A stretch of DNA of 64,000 bases from a virus. The position numbers and the translations under genes are program-made. The notes beneath the pieces were generated by a model. That model made no database searches. It saw nothing but the letters and a program-made list of their open reading frames with translations, and was not told where the DNA came from. The stretch is from positions 1 through 64,000 of the IMG/VR virus record IMGVR_UViG_3300043570_002836. One strand, given 5' to 3'. Each line of letters starts with the position of its first letter. The stretch's first letter is position 1. This document shows positions 27,236 to 36,037 of this stretch, piece after piece.

Positions 27236-28777
27236 TTATCTTAATTTTGTCATTAAATCTTTCATTCTCAAGAATTGAGGATTTTCGTAAGTTTTTGACT
27301 CAATTAAGTTAACCGCTGAACCTGTTGATGGAACTTTATTTAAATTTCTCTCAATAGATTCGTTCATTGGTTGTGTTTTAGTATTTGATAATTCGTCTTT
27401 AATAACTTGGTACAAATTTTTAGATTCTTTAATTGTTTCTACAGTATCAAATCTTTTTAGAATATTAATTTTTTCATTCTTAGTTGTAGTGTGTTCAGTG
27501 AACAAACGTGTAGCGTACGCTAAGTTTGAATTGAATACTGCAACTTCAGTTAATTTATTTCTAAATACATTTAATGCTTGTCTGTATTCTTCATTTTTTT
27601 CTCTTAATACTTTTACTTCACTACTATTAACGTTTTCAAGGTTAAGATTTCTGTTAGGTGTAATTCCTTTTCTCAAACCACGTCCTGATTTAGAACCATT
27701 TCCGTAAGTACGAGCAGCTTCTTTAGTTTCAACCTTTTTAGTTTTTGGTTTTAGTTTAAATTCACCGTCTAAGTTTTCACCATCTTTGTAAGAAAATCCT
27801 TTTTTCGCACTTCCTGTTCCCATAGTTGTGTTAGCTGTTTTTTTCACAGTTTTCCATCCACCTTCTTGGTTAGGTTTTGCTGAATAGATTTTTTTCTTAT
27901 TTGGGTTACCCAAACCTAATCCTTTTGATTTGAAAGATTTTGCTTCCATAACTGAATCTAAGTCGTAAGATTCAACTTCTTCTTCGTCTTCGAACTCTTC
28001 GTCCAACTCATAAGATTCTTCTTCGTCTTCATCTTCCATTTCTTCTTCGTCTTCATCTTCCATTTCATCTTCATCATCCATTTCTATTTCGTAAACGATA
28101 TCGTCTTCGTCCATTTCCTCTTCGTCATCTCCCAAATCTACGATGTCTTCATCGTCTTCTTCATATTGTTCGTTAGTTGAGAAAACTTTGTCAATAATAC
28201 TTTTTACGTCTTCGTCATCATTGTCATCGTCACTAGAGAATTCAAACTCATCATCTTCATCTTCATCTTCATATTCGAACTCGTAAAGTTCGTCTTCAGA
28301 TTCATAATCGAATCCTTCTTCTGATTCTTGTACAATCATATATTCTTTGTTAGTTTTATTATCTTTTAAACTGATGTTATTAGAATTGTCTTTTTGAACA
28401 ATGATTTCATCATCAGGACCCATCAATTGAAATACACGTAGTACTTCATCAGTGTCCTCTTCACCTGTTAAATCAATAACTGGTTCTTCTTCATCATCCA
28501 TAAATTCTGAGTCCATCTCATCATCTTCAAGATTATCAGTTTCATCATCTTCCATGTCATCCAACTCAACGTCCGATTCCATATCATCTAATTCCACATC
28601 TGTGTCTTCAATCTCGTCACCTTCTTCATCTTGTTCCGTTAGAGATTCTTTTACTAATTGATTGATTTCTTCTTTCATAGTTGACTGAAGTATTCCTTTT
28701 GCGTTTTCGGCTACAACATCCTCCAAATTCTTAATTTGGATTATTGCTTCTTCTACCAAAGATTTTTTGTTTTCCAT
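27236..28777 (-). CDS. Prohead core scaffold protein, gp22-like
   Basis: 513 residues placed directly before the capsid gene, as gp22 is in T4. About residues 50-280 are extremely acidic, with long runs of D and E broken by short hydrophobic pieces (VLRVFQLMGPDDEIIVQKDN). A basic part follows (SFKSKGLGLGNPNKKK), and the C-terminal 130 residues are helical (VKVLREKNEEYRQALNVFRN, ending PQFLRMKDLMTKLR). Early LxE-type sites (ESLTE-Q) and later ones suggest breakdown by the prohead protease. Length is about twice T4 gp22 because of the acidic middle. Confidence 0.75.
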   Translation of the reverse strand: MENKKSLVEEAIIQIKNLEDVVAENAKGILQSTMKEEINQLVKESLTEQDEEGDEIEDTDVELDDMESDVELDDMEDDETDNLEDDEMDSEFMDDEEEPVIDLTGEEDTDEVLRVFQLMGPDDEIIVQKDNSNNISLKDNKTNKEYMIVQESEEGFDYESEDELYEFEYEDEDEDDEFEFSSDDDNDDEDVKSIIDKVFSTNEQYEEDDEDIVDLGDDEEEMDEDDIVYEIEMDDEDEMEDEDEEEMEDEDEEESYELDEEFEDEEEVESYDLDSVMEAKSFKSKGLGLGNPNKKKIYSAKPNQEGGWKTVKKTANTTMGTGSAKKGFSYKDGENLDGEFKLKPKTKKVETKEAARTYGNGSKSGRGLRKGITPNRNLNLENVNSSEVKVLREKNEEYRQALNVFRNKLTEVAVFNSNLAYATRLFTEHTTTKNEKINILKRFDTVETIKESKNLYQVIKDELSNTKTQPMNESIERNLNKVPSTGSAVNLIESKTYENPQFLRMKDLMTKLR

Positions 28778-28799
28778 TTACTGTTTGGTTATTTTTTTA

Positions 28800-28807
28800 T
28801 ATAAATA
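28800..28807 (-). promoter_or_regulatory. Putative late promoter TATTTATA
   Basis: Minus-strand TATTTATA 22 bases upstream of the scaffold gene start at 28777. Confidence 0.5.
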
Positions 28808-28848
28808 GTCTCAAATAATAAAAAAGTCAGTTTTTAATATTCAAACAA

Positions 28849-29850
28849 TTATATATTTGATTTTAATTTTTTAATTTTATCAAGTTCAATTTTGATTAAA
28901 TCCTCTAAAGCTTGTTTTTTATATAACAAATTATCTAATCTTCTTTGACTTGTATTAAATAATTGTTTAACTTCATCCTGTTTATTTAAATTATATTTGT
29001 TATACATTTTAGGTTTTTTTTCAGATTTAAATTCTATATTAGTCATTAACCATGGTTCATAAAAATTAATATAGTCATCTGATGTTTGTACAATTCTTCT
29101 TTTTTCATTTGAGAATGCGATATATTCTGATTTTGAGTAATTAACTAAAAATAGGATGTCAACATTTTTTTCAGAATACTTACTTATTTTAATTCTTGTT
29201 TTAACTCTAAAAAACGTATCTCCTTCGTGTTTGTCAACATAACTGTTTATTGATTCAAATGGTTTAACCTGAACGTGATATTGGTTACCATTAATTTCGA
29301 CTGATATATCTTTACCTTCCAAAGTATCTCTCCTATCACCTGAACAAAATCTTTTTAAAATTGCATTATCACCAAAATAATTTTTTAACGCGTCCATACT
29401 GAACATTTCGTTTCTATTACCTTTATCTATGGTTTCTTGATTTAATGAAACTAATTTAGTGGTATAACCATTTTTACCAATGTCTTTAAAAAGTTTTTCA
29501 CCATTATCAGACATCCATTGTATAAATTTTTTTTCAGAATATTCCTCATCACCAATTTCTTCTAAAAATCTTTTAACTAATTCATCACGTACTATTGTGT
29601 TAGTGTCAAATCGGTTTACTATTGACCATTCATCTTGACCTTCTAAATGGGGGTATAAATAAATGACCCCTTCATTGGTTTCACAATTATTATCGGGATT
29701 TTGAATCTTACCCCAAAAATTAGTTCCTTGATAAATATTTTTTAAGGTTTCTCTAATAGCCACGGCAACGTTATCGGATTTTGATTTCCATTCATTTAAT
29801 AACTGTTGTTTAATTTCGTTTAATAAAAAAGAATTATTATTATATTTCAT
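28849..29850 (-). CDS. Possible PD-(D/E)xK-like nuclease inside the head gene block
   Basis: The ATG at 29850 (MKYNNNSFLLNEIKQQ) is preferred because an upstream in-frame ATG would be encoded by the late-type promoter motif. 333 residues. A central segment, GKDISVEINGNQYHVQVKPF, has a D ... Q-x-K arrangement like the core of restriction-endonuclease-fold nucleases, with GNRNEMFSMDALKNYFGDN ahead of it. The N-terminus carries L-L-N-E twice (residues about 8-19), a fit to prohead-protease sites. No such gene occupies this place in T4. Nuclease activity is an inference. Confidence 0.5.
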   Translation of the reverse strand: MKYNNNSFLLNEIKQQLLNEWKSKSDNVAVAIRETLKNIYQGTNFWGKIQNPDNNCETNEGVIYLYPHLEGQDEWSIVNRFDTNTIVRDELVKRFLEEIGDEEYSEKKFIQWMSDNGEKLFKDIGKNGYTTKLVSLNQETIDKGNRNEMFSMDALKNYFGDNAILKRFCSGDRRDTLEGKDISVEINGNQYHVQVKPFESINSYVDKHEGDTFFRVKTRIKISKYSEKNVDILFLVNYSKSEYIAFSNEKRRIVQTSDDYINFYEPWLMTNIEFKSEKKPKMYNKYNLNKQDEVKQLFNTSQRRLDNLLYKKQALEDLIKIELDKIKKLKSNI

Positions 29851-29854
29851 GTTA

Positions 29855-29862
29855 TATAAATA
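29855..29862 (-). promoter_or_regulatory. Putative late promoter TATTTATA
   Basis: Minus-strand GAATATTTATATAAC ends only 4 bases before the ATG at 29850, so a transcript from it would be nearly leaderless or would start inside the gene. It also shows that the longer frame at 29874 is not the real start. Confidence 0.45.
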
Positions 29863-29876
29863 TTCATTAAACAAAA

Positions 29877-29900
29877 AAAGGAGGGTAAAAACCCTCCTTT
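29877..29900 (-). terminator. Terminator
   Basis: AAAGGAGGGT - AAAA - ACCCTCCTTT with A/T tracts, 22 bases after the stop of the small gene at 29923. It separates the prohead protease transcript from the nuclease-like gene. Confidence 0.85.
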
Positions 29901-29922
29901 AAAAATTATCGTTGAAAAAAAC

Positions 29923-30138
29923 TTAGTCTATCACCTCATCAATTTTACTTTCAACAATACCAGTTATTCTCCAATCCATAGTATAGTTCTCATACACTTT
30001 GGTTACTTTCGCCTCAACATCAGTTGGTGAATAACCAAGAACTAATTTCTCTTCTCTCATTTTTTTTACTTTACCTGATTCTGTATCTAACAAATCAGAA
30101 CAGATTTTTGCTACGAAATATTTTTCTCCTTGTTCCAT
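29923..30138 (-). CDS. DUF4494-like small protein
   Basis: 71 residues: EKYFVAKICSDLLDTESGKV, KMREEKLVLGYSPTDVEAKV, then ITGIVESKIDEVI. The pattern of strand, basic turn, Y-S-x-x-D-x-E-A-x-V and a final I-x-x-S-x-I-x-E-V resembles DUF4494, a family known mainly from Bacteroidota and their phages. Function unknown. It lies 13 bases downstream of the prohead protease gene and is followed by a terminator. Confidence 0.6.
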   Translation of the reverse strand: MEQGEKYFVAKICSDLLDTESGKVKKMREEKLVLGYSPTDVEAKVTKVYENYTMDWRITGIVESKIDEVID

Positions 30139-30151
30139 ATTTTTTAATAAT

Positions 30152-30880
30152 TTAATTTCCTAAATAATCGGATAATCTTTTCATTAAGTCAAGTGATTTA
30201 TTACCGTTGTCTGAAACTTCAGTATTAGACCTCATTTTCTTTTCTTCCTCAAGATTCTCATCGTACTTAAATTTATCTTCAGGATTATTGAAAAGATAAG
30301 CACCTGGTGTAGATGGTGATGATACCAAGTCAAAACAAATTAATTCAAAATCGTCTTGTACTTCATTTTTTTCACCAACCTTTTTAAGTGAACCAACACC
30401 TCTTGATGAAATACCTAACGTAACGCCTTGTCTAAGGTAGTTTGCTGCCATATCACCTTTAGTTGATACAATCCCTCTCTCGTGGAAACCTGGACTTGTT
30501 AGAAGTTGTAATTTACCAATAAGGACATTACCTTCCCACCATATTTCGGTAATCATGTGAGATACACGGTCCAAATCTATCAAAGAAGATTCGGGGTGGT
30601 TTAATTCAGATAAAGACACCCCTTTTTCTATCAATTTTTTATAATTTTCGGCTTCACGTTCTAAAATACGTTTAGGATAGATTCTACCATTTCTATTTGG
30701 TGTGTCATACTTCTGTAGTACGGCATAAAATTCGAATGGTTTAGAATAGTCTAAAAAACCTTTAGACTCCTGTATCACACTTAAATTATGTTTGTCTTTT
30801 GGGGATATATATCCTGCATCATATTCTATAAGAATTCCCTTTTTACCGATATCGGTTGGGCTTAATATTTTTAAATCCAT
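30152..30880 (-). CDS. Prohead maturation protease, gp21-like
   Basis: 242 residues. T4-type prohead protease (serine peptidase). VSLSELNHPESSLIDLDRVS holds the likely catalytic histidine (H95). LGISSRGVGSLKKV holds the likely catalytic serine (S148 or S149). A downstream ELICFDLVSSPSTPGAYLF is typical for the family. Substrates should be scaffold, capsid and leader-bearing proteins at (I/L)xE sites, several of which can be seen here. It lies between the portal side and the scaffold/capsid genes, as in T4. Confidence 0.9.
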   Translation of the reverse strand: MDLKILSPTDIGKKGILIEYDAGYISPKDKHNLSVIQESKGFLDYSKPFEFYAVLQKYDTPNRNGRIYPKRILEREAENYKKLIEKGVSLSELNHPESSLIDLDRVSHMITEIWWEGNVLIGKLQLLTSPGFHERGIVSTKGDMAANYLRQGVTLGISSRGVGSLKKVGEKNEVQDDFELICFDLVSSPSTPGAYLFNNPEDKFKYDENLEEEKKMRSNTEVSDNGNKSLDLMKRLSDYLGN

Positions 30881-30903
30881 CTTAAATGTTTATTTAATAA
30901 ATA

Positions 30904-31371
30904 TTAAACACTTTCGGTTTGGTACTCTTCTTCTAGTTTTTTACTTTTAGTTAGTGTGAAATTAAAATAATCGTTATTATTAAAATTCTCATCGTAGATT
31001 CTTGTTACGATATTTTTTAGATTTTCTTTTATCTCTTTTGATTTAAAATCAAGTTCTTCTTCGTTTAAGAAAAAATTGATTTCTAAGTTCATAAATGATT
31101 TTTTACCTAATGTTAAACCACTTGACCGTAAGTCTAAATCCACAATAAAACTGTCATCAAATAACACTTTGTCTAATGTTTCATAAACGGAATGTTTAAC
31201 GGCTCGGCTTAAATTTAAAACGACTCTTGTCCAATTCTCAGGTTCATTTATTGGTTCGACCCATGTTTGTAAATTTAAGTACAATGATTTGAAATTAATT
31301 GAGTCTACAGTACCATATACAATTTTAGATGTGTTGAATCCCTGTATTTTTGAGGTTTTCCCCTTTTTCAT
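30904..31371 (-). CDS. Hypothetical protein of the head gene block
   Basis: 155 residues, basic start (KKGKTSKIQGFNTSKIVYG), then beta-strand rich: VDSINFKSLYLNLQTWVEPI, WTRVVLNLSRAVKHSV, FIVDLDLRSSGLTLGK. It lies between a + strand bS21 gene and the prohead protease. Similar small proteins occur near gp20/gp21 genes of T4-like phages, but I do not recognise a named family. Confidence 0.6.
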   Translation of the reverse strand: MKKGKTSKIQGFNTSKIVYGTVDSINFKSLYLNLQTWVEPINEPENWTRVVLNLSRAVKHSVYETLDKVLFDDSFIVDLDLRSSGLTLGKKSFMNLEINFFLNEEELDFKSKEIKENLKNIVTRIYDENFNNNDYFNFTLTKSKKLEEEYQTESV

Positions 31372-31412
31372 TATTTTTCATATTATAATCGTTTATTTTT
31401 TTAAAATATAAG

Positions 31413-31420
31413 TATATTTA
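31413..31420 (+). promoter_or_regulatory. Probable promoter of the bS21 gene
   Basis: TATATTTA, a near match to TAnnTTTG, 25 bases before the ATG at 31446. It is the only + strand signal in this part, fitting independent (probably early) expression of bS21. The -33 TTG is not clear. Confidence 0.4.
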
Positions 31421-31445
31421 CCTTTATAGTCAAAAAAGTAAAAAT

Positions 31446-31640
31446 ATGCTAATAGTTAAAGTTGATAAGAACTCAAATATTGAGAAAGCCCTAAAAGAAT
31501 ATAAGGGAAAAATAATCAGAACAAGACAGAGTTCTAAATTAAACGAAAGAAAAGAATTTATAAAAACTTCCGTAAAAAAAAGAAACGTACTCAACAAAGC
31601 TAAGTACGTTCAAAAAAATTATAAAGATAAATCTAATTAA
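31446..31640 (+). CDS. rpsU: Small ribosomal subunit protein bS21, phage-encoded
   Basis: 64 residues. MLIVKVDKNSNIEKALKEYK, then a K-I-I-R-T-R core, LNERKEFIKTSVKKRN, and a C-terminal LNKAKYVQKNYKD. This matches bS21 of Bacteroidota in length and in the conserved I-x-x-A-L-K-x-(F/Y)-K, R-x-x-F-x-K-x-S-V-x-R-R and A-x-Y-V-Q-K positions. bS21 sits on the 30S platform next to the anti-Shine-Dalgarno end of 16S rRNA. Phage versions could replace the host protein and change which mRNAs are started. It is the single + strand gene inside the - strand head block, with a tail-to-tail 4-base overlap with 31637. Confidence 0.88.
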   Translation: MLIVKVDKNSNIEKALKEYKGKIIRTRQSSKLNERKEFIKTSVKKRNVLNKAKYVQKNYKDKSN

Positions 31641-32353
31641 AGATTCTCGTTCAATCCTTTTAGTTTGAAATAAGTTAATTTATCGTATTTCTCAGATTCG
31701 ATTTTACTAATCGTTTCATTAATTTGTTTACCTGTTTCGTAATCAGTGTTATCTCTTTTTAAAGAAGTTAATTTAGATATTACTGATGATTTTAACGGCT
31801 CGAAATTTTCAATTAACGTTTTATCATCTTGTGATAAAAGACTAAACAATTCTTTTTTATCTGATTCATTTAAATTATCCAAATAATCAGTAATTGTTCT
31901 GTTAGCAATTGAAACCATTGAACTAATTGGAATTTTAGCAAATTCTTTTTGAACTGTTGGTTTTTTCTTTAACGATTCAGATATTAGCTTTTTACTGTTA
32001 ATTCTTGACTCAATGGTTAATATATTATCCGAAAACAAATCATCAATGTGTTGGTATTGGTTTGTCGTTTTAATATTACCAACCCAATTTTTTAAAGTTG
32101 TTAAATCGTTTAAACTAACCTTACCAACTACTTTGTGGTAATTAGAAATAGACTCATTAATATATGTCTCAACGATTGATTCATTGATACCTTTATTAGA
32201 TGTTAAATCATCATACAAGTAATATAATTTACTAATATTTTTATTTTCCAAAACATATTTCTTAAAGTTAGATAACTCTTGTTTAAATGTTTTTTTACTA
32301 TATGACTCAGACAATAATGTCTCTATTTTTGATTTTAATATTCCGAATTTCAT
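31637..32353 (-). CDS. Possible prohead core / internal head protein
   Basis: 238 residues, lysine, serine and leucine rich and predicted helical. It occupies the place of T4 genes 67/68 (core proteins) between portal and protease. The N-terminus (KFGILKSKIETLLSESYSKK) ends in L-S-E, and further (L/I)-x-E sites recur (LISES, INESI, LNESD, LNENL), which fits a protein digested by the prohead protease. A late-type motif lies 13 bases upstream. Role inferred from position and sites. Confidence 0.55.
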   Translation of the reverse strand: MKFGILKSKIETLLSESYSKKTFKQELSNFKKYVLENKNISKLYYLYDDLTSNKGINESIVETYINESISNYHKVVGKVSLNDLTTLKNWVGNIKTTNQYQHIDDLFSDNILTIESRINSKKLISESLKKKPTVQKEFAKIPISSMVSIANRTITDYLDNLNESDKKELFSLLSQDDKTLIENFEPLKSSVISKLTSLKRDNTDYETGKQINETISKIESEKYDKLTYFKLKGLNENL

Positions 32354-32366
32354 AATTTGTTTTCTA

Positions 32367-32374
32367 TATAAATA
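32367..32374 (-). promoter_or_regulatory. Putative late promoter TATTTATA
   Basis: Minus-strand GATATTTATATAG 13 bases upstream of the ATG at 32353, overlapping the 3' end region of the portal gene. Confidence 0.5.
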
Positions 32375-34210
32375 TCAACGATTTAGAAGTTTATCTAATT
32401 GGGTTTCAATATCACCCAAAGAATTTCTTGCCTTAGATAAATCAATAAAAGAGTCATCCTCAGTTAGACTATCACTTTCTAATAATATTTTTAAATTATC
32501 TTTTTTATCAATTGATTCAGGTGTTAGACCCGCGTCACCACCTGGTACAGGACCTGGAGGTGCTGGAGGACCTTCCATTCCACCACCCATGTCGGGAGCT
32601 CCCATATCACCGCCTGGCGCTGGCGGAGGAGTTGTTGTGGCATTTTGAGTACCACCTGATTTAGTTGCGTACAATTTGTCGATATTATCAAATAAACCTG
32701 TATGAGTGATAATTGTTGCCGTATTAACTAATTCAGCACCGACTGCTCTTTCAATTCTTTGTTGTTGTAAATCAAGTTTAATTTCATCATCTGAGAAACC
32801 TAAAATATGTTTTTTAGCCCATGACGCTGAAACAGGTGCGATACCTTCTTGTGCTGGCATTACCGCATCTTTGTATAATAACATTTTTTCTTTCCAAATG
32901 TCAATTTTTAATAAATCGGCTTGTGAAGAAGGATTAGTTAAACTTAATGTAAAGTTAGATAATTCATCCTCAAATCCTAATAAAAATAAATGGATAATCG
33001 CGATTTTATTCATCTCAGCAATCATACATTTCTGTATTTTATTAATAGTTCTTGCAAAACGAATATCCATTAATGATAAGTCTTTACCACCACCGACAGG
33101 TTCCTCAAATCCTAAGAATGCTTTTGGTACACGTAATGCCGTTAATAATTTCTTTTGGATGTATTCGATATCGGCAATCTCACCTAAGTTCTGAGCGCCT
33201 GGTAATGTTTCGATTGGGGATGCTTGTGCGGGGTCACGTACAGGAATAAAATAATCTTGGTCAACCGCCATTTGGTTAAACCTCATATCAACATTACCTG
33301 TTGCTGAGTCAACAACTTGACTTCTTTTGAATTTGTTAGCAACACGTTGTACGTATGGTTCAACATCTTTATCATCCATGTTACCAACGAATACTTTAAA
33401 TACACGTCTTTCAGGTGCTCTTGATGTACGATAAATCAACATCGCATCCTCAGATAACAATAACTGTTTCCAAATACGTCTTGCTTTTTCTAACATTGAA
33501 GTACCATAAGGAAGTTTTCTATCATCCCCCAATAAACGGAAGTGAGCGATTTCCCATGTGTTAAATTCCATGTCTTTAACTTTCCATTTGAATCTTAAAC
33601 CTTTGTTTTCAATTGGTTCATCAACATTTGCTGATTTGGCAGCCATACCTCTTTCCAAACGTTCAATCTCGATGTTTGGTAATTGCATACAACCAATAAT
33701 ACCTTTTTCAGTATCTAACTTTAAGTAAACAAAGTTATCCCCATACTTACATGTGTTTCTTGTCCACATAGGTAAGTTGGTATTGATATCTAAAGCGTTA
33801 TTAAATAAATCGGTTAGAATTGATTTAATACGTTTAGATTCTGAGTATATTTGTAACATGTAACCATTTTGGTCAACTGTTGTAGATTCCTCACCGTAGA
33901 TGTCTAATGCTGCAGAAATCTCAGGAGTGTACTCCATTGATTCGTAATCATAAAATGACGCCAAACGTGTTGGTTCATAATAAACGGCTTGTGTGTATAG
34001 ATTACTTTCAATTTTAGACCATTGGTTAGCTAAAAAATAAGTTTGTTGTGCTTGTAATTTTTCCCTATCATAATCGTCCTTTGAAGTTGTTTTTAACAAC
34101 TCTTTTTTGTCAAATTTATATGTGGGATAATCTTGATTTAATAATGAGTTTGGACCAAACGCGTGTGATAAACGTTGCCAAACTGTCAGATTATTTTGTT
34201 TATTTTCCAT
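32375..34210 (-). CDS. Portal vertex protein, gp20-like
   Basis: 611 residues. T4-type portal: an N-terminal LNQDYPTYKFDKKELLKTTS, ASFYDYESMEYTPEISAALD (very characteristic), DNFVYLKLDTEKGIIGCMQL, GTSMLEKARRIWKQLLLSED, YRTSRAPERRVFKVFVGNMD and KAFLGFEEPVGGGKDLSLMD. The C-terminal 100 residues are a proline/glycine-rich stretch (PPPAPGGDMGAPDMGGGMEG) and an acidic helix. Twelve copies would form the DNA entry channel. It follows the terminase gene as in T4. Confidence 0.93.
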   Translation of the reverse strand: MENKQNNLTVWQRLSHAFGPNSLLNQDYPTYKFDKKELLKTTSKDDYDREKLQAQQTYFLANQWSKIESNLYTQAVYYEPTRLASFYDYESMEYTPEISAALDIYGEESTTVDQNGYMLQIYSESKRIKSILTDLFNNALDINTNLPMWTRNTCKYGDNFVYLKLDTEKGIIGCMQLPNIEIERLERGMAAKSANVDEPIENKGLRFKWKVKDMEFNTWEIAHFRLLGDDRKLPYGTSMLEKARRIWKQLLLSEDAMLIYRTSRAPERRVFKVFVGNMDDKDVEPYVQRVANKFKRSQVVDSATGNVDMRFNQMAVDQDYFIPVRDPAQASPIETLPGAQNLGEIADIEYIQKKLLTALRVPKAFLGFEEPVGGGKDLSLMDIRFARTINKIQKCMIAEMNKIAIIHLFLLGFEDELSNFTLSLTNPSSQADLLKIDIWKEKMLLYKDAVMPAQEGIAPVSASWAKKHILGFSDDEIKLDLQQQRIERAVGAELVNTATIITHTGLFDNIDKLYATKSGGTQNATTTPPPAPGGDMGAPDMGGGMEGPPAPPGPVPGGDAGLTPESIDKKDNLKILLESDSLTEDDSFIDLSKARNSLGDIETQLDKLLNR

Positions 34211-34267
34211 ATAGTAATTTTAAATCTATTTATCAATAATTAAATAGTAACTCGTAATCAATAAATA

Positions 34268-36034
34268 TTATCTACGACCAAATAACCACCCATAAGTTTC
34301 ATAATCATTTCGACTTGGGTTATATCCATTCGATTGTCTCATTCTATCTTGATAATGTGGTATAACGGGATTAAAATCTAAGGTTTTACTAGCTTCCTCA
34401 TTATCACTAACAGTCCAAGATTCTAACATTGATTTTGTTAATTCGGTTACTTTTGTTAAATTACTGAAAGATGATTCGCCAACATAAGTAGCCATTGCGA
34501 TAGACATAAGTAAATCGTCATGTCGTCCTTTTTGGTGGTCAGGTCTACCATTAATGTAAATGAACGTATCCATTTCATTGTACAAACGATGACTATATAT
34601 TTTAAAATCGTGTCTCATCGCCTCTTCATATGATGCGATAATCTGAACACGTTTATTATTAAAGTTAATTCCTGGTATCTTCTCTGCAGATTTTGGATTA
34701 TATTTCCAAGTGTTACCTAATTCAACACCATCAACATATAAATCTTTATATCCTAATTCCTGTAATTTACGTGATGTGGATACTCCCATACCACCCGTGA
34801 TATCTATTACGATATAGGCTGAATACATATTGGCCCATTTATAACATATTTCAGCCATAGTGTCAGGAGGTAATTTACCGACAAATTCTGCAACTTGTTC
34901 ACGAGTATCAAAATCGACTAATTGAAATGAACTAAAATCCTCACTATCCCCACGACTGACATCGACACCCATAATGTATTTATGGCCAATAACAGGGTCC
35001 TTCCAAATCCATAATTGATTACCCAACATTTTATTTTGAGGTTCAACCAAATAATTCTCACGGATTTTTTGCATTAATCTTGAGTCAAATACGTTATCCC
35101 CTGAACTAAGGAAGTTACACTCTAACTCTTGAGAAACTTTACGTTTGTCGTATTTAAGTTTTTTAACCATTCTTTCAAACCAATCAGAACATGGTTTGTG
35201 CCCATCCTTAATTAATTCTTTAGCAACCTCAAAATCTCTCTCTAAAAATGGTTTGTCAGCCCAACTAATAATTTTGGTTGGGTCATATTCTTCTTTATTT
35301 AAAAGATAATGAATAGCATCATCAGTTTTAACAAAATATAAGTCGCTAGTATAACGAGGGTCACGATACCAATACATTTCCGTAATTTTGAAATCATTCA
35401 TATTACGTAACGCTTGGTCATAAATCTCATAGTAAATTGGGTCATTACCGTTAGGTGTTGATACCACAATTACTTTACCCCCTGTAGATAGGGACGCCAT
35501 ACAGGCAGACCAAAAGTCACTGTCGGCTTCGATAAACGCTGCCTCATCAAATACAAGTATTGTTGGAGTAAATCCACGTAAAGCATCCTTAGATGTTGCA
35601 ACCGCTTTAACCTCACAACTATTTGTTAATTTCCAATGTTTGGTAGATTTTTTATTTGGGTCAATTCCGACATTAGTCCATGACGGCCATTGAGTTACAA
35701 ACAACCTAATCTTATTCGCCATCTCGATTGATGTATCAAGTTTGTTGGCAATAATAAGAATTTTCTCAGGTTTTTCTTTTTTAGCAAAAGCTAATTTTTT
35801 TGATATCCAAGCGGCGGTAACTGTTGATACGCCCGCTTGTCGATATTTTAAGGCAATGTTCTCATTATAATCTTCATAATCCTGTAACAATTTGATTTGG
35901 TCAGGGAATAATTCTAGTGGAACAAATTTTGATACTGTGTTATCGTATGTTTGTAGATACGTTCTTAAAGCGTATGAGGTGTCCCTCATACACTTTACGT
36001 ATTCTAGTAATATTTGTTCTTTAGTTAATGACAT
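34268..36034 (-). CDS. Terminase large subunit, gp17-like
   Basis: 588 residues. ATPase half: adenine region FPDQIKLLQDYEDYNENIAL, Walker A variant RQAGVST at 65-71, Walker B ILVFDEAAF (D163, E164), motif III VVSTPNG. Nuclease half: IMGVDVSRGDSEDFSSFQLV with the first catalytic aspartate, YIVIDITGGMG, and a late KGRHDDLLMSIAMA aspartate pair. It pumps DNA through the portal. Starts 3 bases after the preceding gene, and a late-type variant AATAAATA (read on +) lies near the portal start. Confidence 0.95.
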   Translation of the reverse strand: MSLTKEQILLEYVKCMRDTSYALRTYLQTYDNTVSKFVPLELFPDQIKLLQDYEDYNENIALKYRQAGVSTVTAAWISKKLAFAKKEKPEKILIIANKLDTSIEMANKIRLFVTQWPSWTNVGIDPNKKSTKHWKLTNSCEVKAVATSKDALRGFTPTILVFDEAAFIEADSDFWSACMASLSTGGKVIVVSTPNGNDPIYYEIYDQALRNMNDFKITEMYWYRDPRYTSDLYFVKTDDAIHYLLNKEEYDPTKIISWADKPFLERDFEVAKELIKDGHKPCSDWFERMVKKLKYDKRKVSQELECNFLSSGDNVFDSRLMQKIRENYLVEPQNKMLGNQLWIWKDPVIGHKYIMGVDVSRGDSEDFSSFQLVDFDTREQVAEFVGKLPPDTMAEICYKWANMYSAYIVIDITGGMGVSTSRKLQELGYKDLYVDGVELGNTWKYNPKSAEKIPGINFNNKRVQIIASYEEAMRHDFKIYSHRLYNEMDTFIYINGRPDHQKGRHDDLLMSIAMATYVGESSFSNLTKVTELTKSMLESWTVSDNEEASKTLDFNPVIPHYQDRMRQSNGYNPSRNDYETYGWLFGRR

Positions 36035-36037
36035 ACA

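Noticed and set aside
27489-28661. Frames rich in serine opposite the acidic scaffold gene
   Set aside because: They are the complement of D/E-rich codons; the same happens opposite the acidic gene at 38977-40302.
29851-29874. Longer N-terminus for the nuclease-like gene
   Set aside because: The extra codons are formed by the TATTTATA motif, which precedes other genes at a similar distance.
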